Shown: positions 6,819-13,633 of the stretch, one piece after another
How the letters are laid out: the number at the start of each line of letters is the position of its first letter
How positions within the stretch are numbered: the stretch's first letter is position 1
DNA from: Clostridiales bacterium
Lineage (GTDB): Bacteria > Bacillota > Clostridia > Oscillospirales > Acutalibacteraceae
Length of the DNA stretch: 35,251 bases
Assembly (NCBI GenBank): GCA_012524025.1
Contig: JAAYSC010000074.1
Span: 1-35,251 of the forward strand
Direction: 5' to 3'
The notes under the pieces: generated by a model
What the model saw: only the letters and a program-made list of their open reading frames with translations
Database searches by the model: none
What the model was told of the DNA's origin: nothing
Translations under genes and position numbers: made by a program

Positions 6819-9053
6819 ATGACTTATGACTTTACCGCATTGACGCTGCAAGCCGAGGGTGAAGTTTGCAAAAAAGCTGCCGATCTTTTTGCAGAAGAAA
6901 TTTTTATAAGAACCGGTGTTCGCCCACAGATTGAAGAAAAATCCGACTCCCCCGCCCTGATTTTTGCCCTTTGCGATGAAGATGTTTTACCCAACAAAGA
7001 TTCCTATTTATTAAAGCTTGAAGGAAAGCAATTGACCGTATCCGCCCTTGGCCTGCGTGGGCTGATTTTCGGTTTTTCTTATTTTCTCAGAAAAACCGTT
7101 TATGAAAACAAAAAGATTACACTGATTAAGGACATAAGCGATGAATATATCCCTTCGATGAAAATCCGCGGCCATCAGTTGGGCTATCGGACCACGCCCA
7201 ACACCTATGATGCTTGGTCCTTTGATGAGTATTATCGTTATTACCGCGATATGATGTTTTTCGGGGCCAATACCTGTGAACAAATGCCGACTATCGGCCC
7301 GGAACAAAAGCGCAATTGGCTGATGAAGCATGATATTGACGAACTGCTTGTTGAAGTTTCCCGCTTGGCAGATGAGTTGGACATGGATGTTTCTATCTGG
7401 TACCCCAATGATGACGATGAAAGCATGGAGGCGGCCCTTGAAAGGCGGAAAAAGCTTTTTGAAAGGGTTCCCCGCTTGGATGCCGTCTTCCCACCCGGCG
7501 GTGACCCCGGTGAATATGATGCCGATGAATTTTTAGAGCGTTGTGTGGAAATATCCAAGGTTTTAAAGGCTGTTCATCCCGAGGCCGAGATGTGGCCTTC
7601 TGCCCAAAAACCACGGGCTATCCCAGGTTGGGGCGAAACTTTTATTGAATATATCAGTAACTTGCCGCCGGAAATTGACGGTGTAATCACCGGCCCCAAT
7701 CGCGCATTTGACTTAGACGACCTTAGAAGAAAACTGCCTATGCAGTACCCTATCAGGTTTTACCCCGATATCACCCACAATGTAAGGTGTGAACACCCCG
7801 TCCACTTTAATCATAATGACTGGCACCACGCTTACGCCTCCACCTTAGGGCGGGAAAGTATCAACCCCAGGCCGATTGAATACAGGTTGCTCCACCGCCT
7901 TACCAGGCACCATGTTATCGGCAGTGTCAGCTATTCCGAAGGCATTAATGATGATATTAACAAGATGGTCTGGAGCGATATGGACTTTTTCCCGGATGTT
8001 TCACTCACCGACACCTTGCAAGACTATGCCAGGGTTTTCATGCCCGGCCTTGATGCCCAAAAGGTAGCCAACGGCATATTCGGTTTAGAGTTAAACTGGT
8101 ACGGTGACCCCGCCGAAAACCCCCATGTTGAAAGCACACTGAATATCTGGCTGGATTTACTGGAAGACAAGCCGGAAATGATGGAAAACTGGCGCTTCGT
8201 TTCCTGCCTTTTCAAGGCCAAGTGTGACGCCCTGGTCAGGCGCAGAAGAATATTTGAGTTGGCTCTTTTAGATGCTGCTTATGCCAAGCTCAAAAAAGGC
8301 CAAGTGGATGCTGCCAAGCTCATCTTGGAAACTGACTTTGATGAAGATTATAAGAAGCTGCGTGCCGATATTTTTGCCCACGGTGACCTGCTCTTCCACC
8401 AAATCGGCCTGCAATTAGATGTTGAAAATTACGGGGCCGACTCCCCCGACCGTGGCGCCGTTCTGGACACAATTGACCAACCCATAAGCGACAGGCCTTG
8501 GTTATTAAACAAGATAAAAGAAGCCCAAGCATTAGGCTCCCAAGAGCAAGCAGCCTTCCTTGACCGTGTGCTCAACCGTTACAAGGTGGCCAAGGATGAA
8601 TATTATTTTTCCGTTGCCAAGCACGGTTTGGATGTTTTGGGTCTGCCTCAGGTGGGTGAATATTACATTGACTTCCAAGGTGACCGCACCAAGGTCAATA
8701 AGGGCAATATGCCCATGGGCATGCTCAAGCTTTATGACCATTACACCTTCAGGTGCAAGTTGGCAGGATTTACACCCGGCCAAGATTATAAGTTAAAGGT
8801 AACCTTCTCATCCAAGAGATTCCCCCTTTTAAAGCATCATACAGTTGAGGCTAACGGTGTAACTATTTATGAAGGCCCGCAATTCGGCGGCGAAAAAGAC
8901 CCGGACTTTGACAGGGAAATGCTCTGCCCCGGCTTTGAAAGCGTTACCTATGACTTACCGGCAGATGTTTTTGAAAACGGATGCTTGGAGCTTATCCTCA
9001 GTGAACCCACCGCCGGTGTTAAACTCAGTGAGTTTTGGATTTTGAAGGCTTAG
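6819..9053 (+). CDS. Large glycoside-hydrolase-like protein, family uncertain
   Basis: This 744-residue protein has no signal peptide and should be cytoplasmic. The first 105 residues resemble the alpha/beta domain that precedes catalytic barrels in GH20, GH67 and GH84 enzymes. A TIM-barrel-like region follows (about 115-430), opening with MKIRGHQLGYR and PNTYDAW. It includes GGDPGEYD, WPSAQKPRAIPGWGETF and YSEGINDDINK, all dense in acidic residues suited to catalysis. A helical part follows, and the last 110 residues look like a beta-sandwich. I recall similar proteins in Bacteroidetes and Planctomycetes annotated only as hypothetical or GH20-like. AAAGGAG lies 8 bases before ATG. It may depend on readthrough from the MATE gene. 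Confidence 0.65.
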   Translation: MTYDFTALTLQAEGEVCKKAADLFAEEIFIRTGVRPQIEEKSDSPALIFALCDEDVLPNKDSYLLKLEGKQLTVSALGLRGLIFGFSYFLRKTVYENKKITLIKDISDEYIPSMKIRGHQLGYRTTPNTYDAWSFDEYYRYYRDMMFFGANTCEQMPTIGPEQKRNWLMKHDIDELLVEVSRLADELDMDVSIWYPNDDDESMEAALERRKKLFERVPRLDAVFPPGGDPGEYDADEFLERCVEISKVLKAVHPEAEMWPSAQKPRAIPGWGETFIEYISNLPPEIDGVITGPNRAFDLDDLRRKLPMQYPIRFYPDITHNVRCEHPVHFNHNDWHHAYASTLGRESINPRPIEYRLLHRLTRHHVIGSVSYSEGINDDINKMVWSDMDFFPDVSLTDTLQDYARVFMPGLDAQKVANGIFGLELNWYGDPAENPHVESTLNIWLDLLEDKPEMMENWRFVSCLFKAKCDALVRRRRIFELALLDAAYAKLKKGQVDAAKLILETDFDEDYKKLRADIFAHGDLLFHQIGLQLDVENYGADSPDRGAVLDTIDQPISDRPWLLNKIKEAQALGSQEQAAFLDRVLNRYKVAKDEYYFSVAKHGLDVLGLPQVGEYYIDFQGDRTKVNKGNMPMGMLKLYDHYTFRCKLAGFTPGQDYKLKVTFSSKRFPLLKHHTVEANGVTIYEGPQFGGEKDPDFDREMLCPGFESVTYDLPADVFENGCLELILSEPTAGVKLSEFWILKA

Positions 9054-9060
9054 CCTCTAC

Positions 9061-9089
9061 TTGCAAAAGGCTTTGATAAAGTTTATAAT
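9061..9089 (+). promoter_or_regulatory. Sigma-A promoter of the DsrE-like gene
   Basis: TTGCAA (9061-9066) and TATAAT (9084-9089), 17 bases apart, lie just after the stop of the preceding gene. The start near 9096 gives a leader of about 35 bases. Confidence 0.75.
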
Positions 9090-9131
9090 TCTAATTGGCA
9101 AGTATAAACAAATTGACAAAGGAGCTTTATT

Positions 9132-9470
9132 ATGAAAAAAGTGTTATTTTACGGTATGACAGGCGAAAAAATGTGCTTCCAACATATTTTGCTCAATGCA
9201 CTGGACCTTAAGGCCGACGGTGCAGAAGTTAAGGTTATTTTTGAAGGTGCTTCTTGCACACTTGTCCCGGTATTTGAAAAAGAGAATAATCCCCTCTATA
9301 GGAAGGCCAAGGAAGCCGGCCTGATCGTGGGTGCTTGCTTGGCTTGCTCCAAGACCTTGGGCGTTTTGGAAGAGATTGAAGAAATCGGCATGGAATTGCT
9401 CAAGGATATGAATGGGCATGCCGGTGTCAAAGATTACCTCAATGACGGTTACACGGTTATAAGCATGTAG
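9132..9470 (+). CDS. DsrE/DsrF-like small protein
   Basis: This 112-residue cytoplasmic protein starts with the KVLFYGMTG strand-turn and has the GACLACSKTLGV segment (residues 67-78) with Cys69 and Cys72, matching the DsrE/DsrF-like fold. Relatives carry persulfide sulfur (TusD, DsrE) or have unknown roles in anaerobes. Because it stands alone, without tus or dsr partners, sulfur relay is only a guess. Its promoter and terminator make it a monocistronic unit; AAAGGAG precedes the ATG. Confidence 0.75.
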   Translation: MKKVLFYGMTGEKMCFQHILLNALDLKADGAEVKVIFEGASCTLVPVFEKENNPLYRKAKEAGLIVGACLACSKTLGVLEEIEEIGMELLKDMNGHAGVKDYLNDGYTVISM

Positions 9471-9493
9471 GTTGATTTAAGAAATTTTTAAGG

Positions 9494-9523
9494 CTGTCGC
9501 ATCGATTGGTGCGGCAGTTTTTT
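9494..9523 (+). terminator. Terminator of the DsrE-like gene
   Basis: CTGTCGCA and TGCGGCAG pair (8 bp, one wobble) around an 8-base loop and are followed by six T. It marks the left border of the AT-rich islet. Confidence 0.85.
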
Positions 9524-9697
9524 CTATTAAGCACTTAACTTGTGTAATGTGCTAATTTAAGAGTGTTTTTTTCGTTAATGTTTAACAATCCATTTTTATG
9601 ATTATTTTCTTAAAACAATATATAATATAGTCGTACATTAAATATCAAATAAGAGGATAGTCAATCTACGATTAATGAAATGGAGGTTAGCAGTGTA

Positions 9698-10687
9698 GTG
9701 TATAGTATAAAAAATAAAAAGGCTTCAAGAATTGAGTTTGTCACTTTTGCAGAGCTAAATATGTTAGAAAGCGACATTGAGGAAATCTTAAGAAACAGTA
9801 TTGAAATGATATGCGACGAAGAGGAGTCAATGCTAATCGTCGGGAAGCAAGTTAGAAACAAAAAAGGTGGTAGAAGCGACTTAACTGCCATAGACAGTAA
9901 TGGCAATATTGTACTTATTGAGATCAAAAGAGATAAAAGTGACATTGTAAACCGTAGTGAAGCTTTTGAATTCCAAGCCATTAGGTATGCGGCCAGCTAT
10001 GCTACAATAAAAGATATAGAGAGCCTAGTTGAAAAAGTTTATGCACCTTACATAGAAAAATATAAGGATGAGTTTGAGCTGGGCGAACTAACATCACATG
10101 AACTTGGTATTAGGAAGCTAACTGAATTCCTTGAAGAAAATAATGCAAGCAATAGTTTTAATAAAATGCAGAGGATTATTTTGGTATCGTCAGAATTTGA
10201 TGACCAAACTTTGTCTGCAGTGACCTGGCTAAATAGTAATAATGTTGATATTAGCTGTTATAAGTTAAATCCTTACAAGCTCGGTGATGAAATTTTCTTT
10301 AAAATTGATAAAATACTACCCACGCCAAACCATAGTGAATTTTATGTTGATCTTATGGATTCCCCTGTTACTCACTACACAGATAAAACAAAGAAAAGAA
10401 CGAACAGAGTCCTGCCTAGAATTGATAATATGCTAGAGTGGGGTGTCGTAAAGGAAGGAGATATCATTCTTCCTAAGGGTAGGGACGGTAGGGCAGAATT
10501 ATTAGCAAATGGTTATGTGAATGTTGAAGGTAAGGAAATGTCTTTACAAGCATGGCTTAAGGATGTTTATGGTTGGTCCAGCGTTGAGACATATGCTCTT
10601 TCAGTCCATCAAGAAACGGGTAAAACTTTGTCTCAACTCCGAGAAGAGTATATGAACAAAAAAAAAGAATCTCATGATGAACTTTAA
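9698..10687 (+). CDS. PDDEXK-family nuclease with C-terminal RAMA-like domain
   Basis: This 329-residue protein has an N-terminal nuclease core: RSDLTAID (Asp61), VLIEIKRD (Glu75, Lys77) and FQAIRYAASYA (Gln93), the D-ExK-Q pattern of NucS/DUF91-like PDDEXK enzymes. A middle region of unclear fold follows. The last 80 residues, with GDIILPKGRDGRAEL, GYVNVEGK and VYGWSSVETYAL, resemble RAMA domains, which accompany adenine methylases and are predicted to read modified DNA. Modification-dependent restriction is therefore inferred. GGAGG at 9682-9686 favours GTG at 9698; an ATG at 9680 would add six residues but has no binding site. A TATAAT lies at 9621-9626. Base composition is clearly more AT-rich than in the neighbours. 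Confidence 0.75.
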   Translation: MYSIKNKKASRIEFVTFAELNMLESDIEEILRNSIEMICDEEESMLIVGKQVRNKKGGRSDLTAIDSNGNIVLIEIKRDKSDIVNRSEAFEFQAIRYAASYATIKDIESLVEKVYAPYIEKYKDEFELGELTSHELGIRKLTEFLEENNASNSFNKMQRIILVSSEFDDQTLSAVTWLNSNNVDISCYKLNPYKLGDEIFFKIDKILPTPNHSEFYVDLMDSPVTHYTDKTKKRTNRVLPRIDNMLEWGVVKEGDIILPKGRDGRAELLANGYVNVEGKEMSLQAWLKDVYGWSSVETYALSVHQETGKTLSQLREEYMNKKKESHDEL

Positions 10688-10724
10688 ATTTCATTAAGAG
10701 TAGACAATTGAAAGGATTCGCTCT

Positions 10725-11477
10725 ATGTTTTGTCTTAGTTGTGGAAAAGAATTACCTCAAGATGCTCAATTCTGCTTAAGTTGTGGGAAACCAGTAGGCA
10801 CAGAAATTAAAGATACGATTAACAACAATTTAAGTTTTGCAAGACCCCATAGTATTAGGTTAGTCCATGCAAAGTGTACTAGTTGTGGTGCAACCTTAGA
10901 GGTTGATCCAAATAAAAGTGCTGCCATATGCTCTTTTTGTAACGATGCTTATATAGTTGAACAAGCAGTTAATAATTATAATGTAAGTATGCAAGGCAAT
11001 TTAAATGTAAATAATGCGACCATTAATGTAAGCGGCGTCAGTGTTGATAATTTACTCCTTAGGGCTAAAGATTTTGAAAACAAGTTAGATTTTGAAAGTG
11101 CGCTAAGTTATTATAATAAGGTTTTAGATATTGATTTTAGTAGGGCGGAAGCAAAAATCGGCATAGATAGAGTTCGAGACGCAATCGAAAATTATGTGTA
11201 TTTTGAAACAATAGCAAAAAAAGTTTTTTCGCGCGGTGTTTTACAACTTAGGCCGGAAAAAATAGTCTATATTTCAAATAAAGGTAAAGAAAAGGTCTTT
11301 TTTCTTCGTCAAATTACTGAAATTACACGTTCTCTTATGAATATGCAATTCAAGTATCTAGATGCTAAGCTTACTAATATTGTGTCCTATGAAACCATGG
11401 GCTTTCCATCTACTAGGGAATCGAAAGAATGGGTAACCATAATTAACAATGCTAAAGAAGACATTTATCCGCAATAG
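10725..11477 (+). CDS. Double zinc-ribbon protein with TPR-like and PH-like regions
   Basis: I do not recognise a named family for this 250-residue protein. Two zinc ribbons are plain: Cys3/6/17/20 and Cys51/54/69/72. An Asn-rich beta stretch (about 83-105, with NLNVNNATINVSG) follows, then a TPR-like helical pair (107-155), and a C-terminal region (158-245) whose LQLRPEKIVYI, KVFFLRQITEI and KEWVTIINNAK fit a bacterial PH-like fold. There is no membrane segment. Its binding site AAAGGA is 8 bases before ATG. It lies 37 bases after the nuclease gene with no terminator between, so the two are probably cotranscribed and share the AT-rich composition. Its link to nuclease function is inference from position only. 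Confidence 0.7.
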   Translation: MFCLSCGKELPQDAQFCLSCGKPVGTEIKDTINNNLSFARPHSIRLVHAKCTSCGATLEVDPNKSAAICSFCNDAYIVEQAVNNYNVSMQGNLNVNNATINVSGVSVDNLLLRAKDFENKLDFESALSYYNKVLDIDFSRAEAKIGIDRVRDAIENYVYFETIAKKVFSRGVLQLRPEKIVYISNKGKEKVFFLRQITEITRSLMNMQFKYLDAKLTNIVSYETMGFPSTRESKEWVTIINNAKEDIYPQ

Positions 11478-11510
11478 TTTTTTGTGGGAAAAAGTTTTAA
11501 CCGTTATAGT

Positions 11511-11609
11511 TTAGATAGCAACTTGTCTTGAATCCGGCACCGGCTTTTTAACAGGATATCCGCCTATATAGGGAAAATCATCTAAGATGGTCCACTTTTC
11601 TCTTGCCAT
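11511..11609 (-). CDS. Possible 32-residue ORF or gene remnant
   Basis: A short minus-strand frame begins with ATG at 11609, preceded by AAAGGG at a good distance, and reads MAREKWTILDDFPYIGG followed by YPVKKPVPDSRQVAI. It lies in the 208-base gap between the zinc-ribbon gene and the Arc-like gene, downstream of the terminator on that strand. The peptide looks protein-like (Trp, Pro, mixed charge) rather than random, and might be the tail of a decayed gene. I know no homologue. Confidence 0.2.
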   Translation of the reverse strand: MAREKWTILDDFPYIGGYPVKKPVPDSRQVAI

Positions 11610-11646
11610 TGAGGGCACCCTTTAACAAGAAGCCCTTAAAAAGTTT

Positions 11647-11675
11647 AAAACCACCGATTTGATTCGGTGGTTTTG
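11647..11675. terminator. Bidirectional terminator between islet and SPFH operon
   Basis: AAAACCACCGA and TCGGTGGTTTT form an 11-bp perfect stem around a 6-base loop, with T-rich flanks on both strands. It serves the zinc-ribbon gene on the plus strand and the Arc-like gene on the minus strand. Confidence 0.85.
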
Positions 11676-11685
11676 TTTTGCTTTC

Positions 11686-11862
11686 TTAATTTAAATTATC
11701 CGGGACATGTTTACCGCTTTTCTTTCTTTGTTTCAAGCACTCTGTAAGCAAATACTCTATCTGCCCATTGACAGACCTAAAATCATCTTGGGCCCAAGCC
11801 GCAATTTGATTATAAAGCTCTTTTGACAACCTTAAGGGTATTTGTTTTTTGGGGTTAGCCAT
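11686..11862 (-). CDS. Arc-like ribbon-helix-helix DNA-binding protein, 58 aa
   Basis: The protein begins [20 protein letters not shown] and continues AAWAQDDFRSVNGQIEYLLTECLKQRKK. That is the ribbon-helix-helix pattern: a short beta strand (KQIPLRLS), helix A (KELYNQIAAWAQ), then RSVNGQIEYLLTECL as helix B, as in Arc and Mnt repressors. Its ATG overlaps the stop of the SPFH gene by one base (TAATG), so it is translationally coupled. I recall small Arc-like genes beside SPFH genes in other Clostridia. RHH repressors commonly control their own operon, and the SPFH promoter has repeated half-sites; autoregulation is inferred. A bidirectional terminator follows. Confidence 0.85.
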   Translation of the reverse strand: MANPKKQIPLRLSKELYNQIAAWAQDDFRSVNGQIEYLLTECLKQRKKSGKHVPDNLN

Positions 11863-12899
11863 TAGTACAAGCTCCCACTGTTTACAATTGGCTGGGCATC
11901 CCTGTTACCACACAGCACCACAAGCAGGTTGGAAACCATAGCCGCCTTTCTTTCTTCATCAAGGGTGACTATATCGTTCTCATTGAGCTTTTTAAGTGCC
12001 ATTTCAACCATACCGACGGCACCGTCAACTATCATCTTGCGCGCGTCTATAATTGCGCTTGCCTGCTGGCGTTGTAACATCACGGCGGCAATTTCAGGTG
12101 CGTAAGCCAAGTATGTTATTCTTGCTTCAATAATATCAAGCCCGGCCTCTTCAACACGCTCTTGAATCTCATCACGGATGCGTTGGGCTACGGTAACGCT
12201 TGAAGCACGCAAGCTCCCCTCATCAGGCTCGCCGTCACCGGTAGTGTCAATCCCCGGTGAAACATCATAGGGATACAAACGCACAATATTTCTTAAAGCA
12301 CTGTCGCATTGAAGGGAAAGGTATTCTTTAAAATTATCAACATTAAAAACAGCTTTGGCCGTATCGTTTACTCGCCACATAACCGCAATGCCTATTTCAA
12401 CCGGATTGCCCAAAACATCGTTAACCTTTTGCTTTTGATTGTTTAAGGTCATTACCTTTAGCGATATTTTTTTACTCACGCGTTCAACTTGAGTTGTTTG
12501 AGAGCTTGAATTAGTAATGGTTTTATAAGTTTTTGAACTTTCGACATCCCCGCTTTGACCCAAGCGTGTTTTGGCTGCCGGGTTGACGGCTACCGAAAAA
12601 GGATTAACAAAATAAAAACCTGCTTCTTTGATAGTGCCGATATAATTACCAAAAAGAGTTAGGACCAGAGCCTCTTGAGGTTTAATAACTTTAAGGCCCA
12701 TAAAAGGTATTACGCCAACTATTGAATAAATAAACCCACCGAGGATTATAGCGTTACTAATCTGCCTTAAGGGAAAGAAATTATAGTTTTCATTAATATA
12801 GATACCCAAAATGATCAATAAGACAGACAAGACATATAAGGCGGTAAAAATAATCAGTGCGGGCATTCCCCTACGGGTTTTTACAATTTTTTCATTCAT
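11862..12899 (-). CDS. SPFH domain-containing membrane protein (second type)
   Basis: This 345-residue protein differs from the stomatin-like one at the left end. It has two N-terminal membrane segments (about 12-33 and 45-67), an SPFH domain (about 70-270, with [17 protein letters not shown] and [26 protein letters not shown]), and an internal insert with acidic and Gly-rich residues ([11 protein letters not shown]). SPFH proteins form membrane scaffolds and are often induced by envelope stress; this role is not shown here. AAAGGAG at 12913-12907 sets the start. It is the first gene of a two-gene operon with the Arc-like protein and has a strong promoter, divergent from hsp20. Confidence 0.88.
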   Translation of the reverse strand: MNEKIVKTRRGMPALIIFTALYVLSVLLIILGIYINENYNFFPLRQISNAIILGGFIYSIVGVIPFMGLKVIKPQEALVLTLFGNYIGTIKEAGFYFVNPFSVAVNPAAKTRLGQSGDVESSKTYKTITNSSSQTTQVERVSKKISLKVMTLNNQKQKVNDVLGNPVEIGIAVMWRVNDTAKAVFNVDNFKEYLSLQCDSALRNIVRLYPYDVSPGIDTTGDGEPDEGSLRASSVTVAQRIRDEIQERVEEAGLDIIEARITYLAYAPEIAAVMLQRQQASAIIDARKMIVDGAVGMVEMALKKLNENDIVTLDEERKAAMVSNLLVVLCGNRDAQPIVNSGSLY

Positions 12900-12920
12900 A
12901 TTAGTTCTCCTTTCAACCTT

Positions 12921-12957
12921 GTATCATAATGATATCTTTTTGATATCTACTTGTCAA
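12921..12957 (-). promoter_or_regulatory. SPFH operon promoter with operator-like half-sites
   Basis: On the minus strand TTGACA (12957-12952) and TATCAT (12934-12929) are 17 bases apart, a strong sigma-A promoter. The same stretch contains the palindrome TATCATAATGATA (12922-12934) over the -10 box and GATATC at 12931-12936 and 12942-12947, 11 bases apart. Repeats at about one helical turn suit cooperative binding by ribbon-helix-helix dimers, possibly the Arc-like protein of this operon. The promoter is seen; the repressor assignment is inference. Confidence 0.6.
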
Positions 12958-13014
12958 GTATTTTAATTGTTTTTGGCATGTTTTTTAATTATTTGTAAAC
13001 AATGCCGAGTAAGT

Positions 13015-13043
13015 TTGACCTAAAGAGATTTTTGATGTATATT
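13015..13043 (+). promoter_or_regulatory. Sigma-A promoter of hsp20
   Basis: TTGACC (13015-13020) and TATATT (13038-13043) with a 17-base spacer lie just upstream of the CIRCE element, so the element falls at the transcription start as usual for HrcA control. Confidence 0.7.
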
Positions 13044-13054
13044 ATAAACAGAGG

Positions 13055-13081
13055 TTAGCACTCCCTGGTCAAGAGTGCTAA
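13055..13081 (+). promoter_or_regulatory. CIRCE operator (HrcA binding site)
   Basis: TTAGCACTC (13055-13063), nine bases, and GAGTGCTAA (13073-13081) match the CIRCE consensus with no mismatch. HrcA binds this element and releases it on heat shock. It sits between the promoter and the hsp20 ribosome binding site. No hrcA, dnaK or groE genes are in the window. Confidence 0.95.
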
Positions 13082-13110
13082 TAACATGAAATGAAAAGGA
13101 GTTGTTAAAA

Positions 13111-13563
13111 ATGGCAGGATTAGTACCTTTTAACCGTAGACGAGGCGAATTGGTGCACACCGGCTTCGGTGACCTTTACAATGTTCTGGATGATTTTTTC
13201 AGTGATGGTTGGGGTGTGAGGCGAACATTGGCCAATGACACCTTCAAGCTTGATGTTCAAGAAGACGATAAGGGTTATTACATTGAGGCCGAGTTGCCCG
13301 GTGTTGAGAAAGATGAACTGAAGATTTCACTTAATGAAGGTAGGCTTATAATCGGAGTTGAGCGTGAAGAAAAAAGCAATAATGAAGACGAGGACAAAAA
13401 CTATGTTCATAGAGAAAGACGCTATTGCTCCATGAGGCGCAGCATCTACCTACCCGATGCCGATGTTTCCAATGTAAGCGCAAAGCTTGATAAGGGTGAG
13501 CTTCAAGTGACTGTGGGTAAGGCTGAAAAGCAAGTAACTTCCGTTGAAGTTCAGGTTGAATAA
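13111..13563 (+). CDS. Small heat-shock protein Hsp20 (alpha-crystallin family)
   Basis: This 150-residue chaperone has a variable N-terminus, an alpha-crystallin domain (about 42-140) with KLDVQEDDKGYYIEAELPGV and ISLNEGRLIIGVE, and the end of the domain with ADVSNVSAKLDKGELQVTV (the A-x-x-x-n-G-L-like signature). It holds unfolding proteins in solution without ATP. AAAAGGAG at 13094-13101 fixes ATG 13111; a TTG at 13102 touches that site and can be ignored. Heat-shock control is direct: CIRCE lies between its promoter and start codon. It is a single-gene unit ended by a terminator shared with the converging phosphoesterase gene. Confidence 0.95.
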   Translation: MAGLVPFNRRRGELVHTGFGDLYNVLDDFFSDGWGVRRTLANDTFKLDVQEDDKGYYIEAELPGVEKDELKISLNEGRLIIGVEREEKSNNEDEDKNYVHRERRYCSMRRSIYLPDADVSNVSAKLDKGELQVTVGKAEKQVTSVEVQVE

Positions 13564-13582
13564 AATTAAAAGTTTATAAGAT

Positions 13583-13622
13583 AAAAAGACAGAGCCTTTG
13601 ACCGAGGCCCTGTCTTCTTTTC
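13583..13622. terminator. Bidirectional terminator between hsp20 and the phosphoesterase gene
   Basis: AGACAG-A-GCCT (13587-13597) pairs with AGGC-C-CTGTCT (13605-13615), ten pairs with one A-C mismatch. A T-run follows on the plus strand and five A precede it, giving a T-run on the minus strand as well. Confidence 0.8.
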
Positions 13623-13633
13623 CTTTTCGGCTA

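Noticed and set aside
12200-12250. Dockerin-like calcium motif ([11 protein letters not shown]) in the SPFH protein
   Set aside because: It is a single short insert in a membrane scaffold protein, without the paired 22-residue dockerin repeats.
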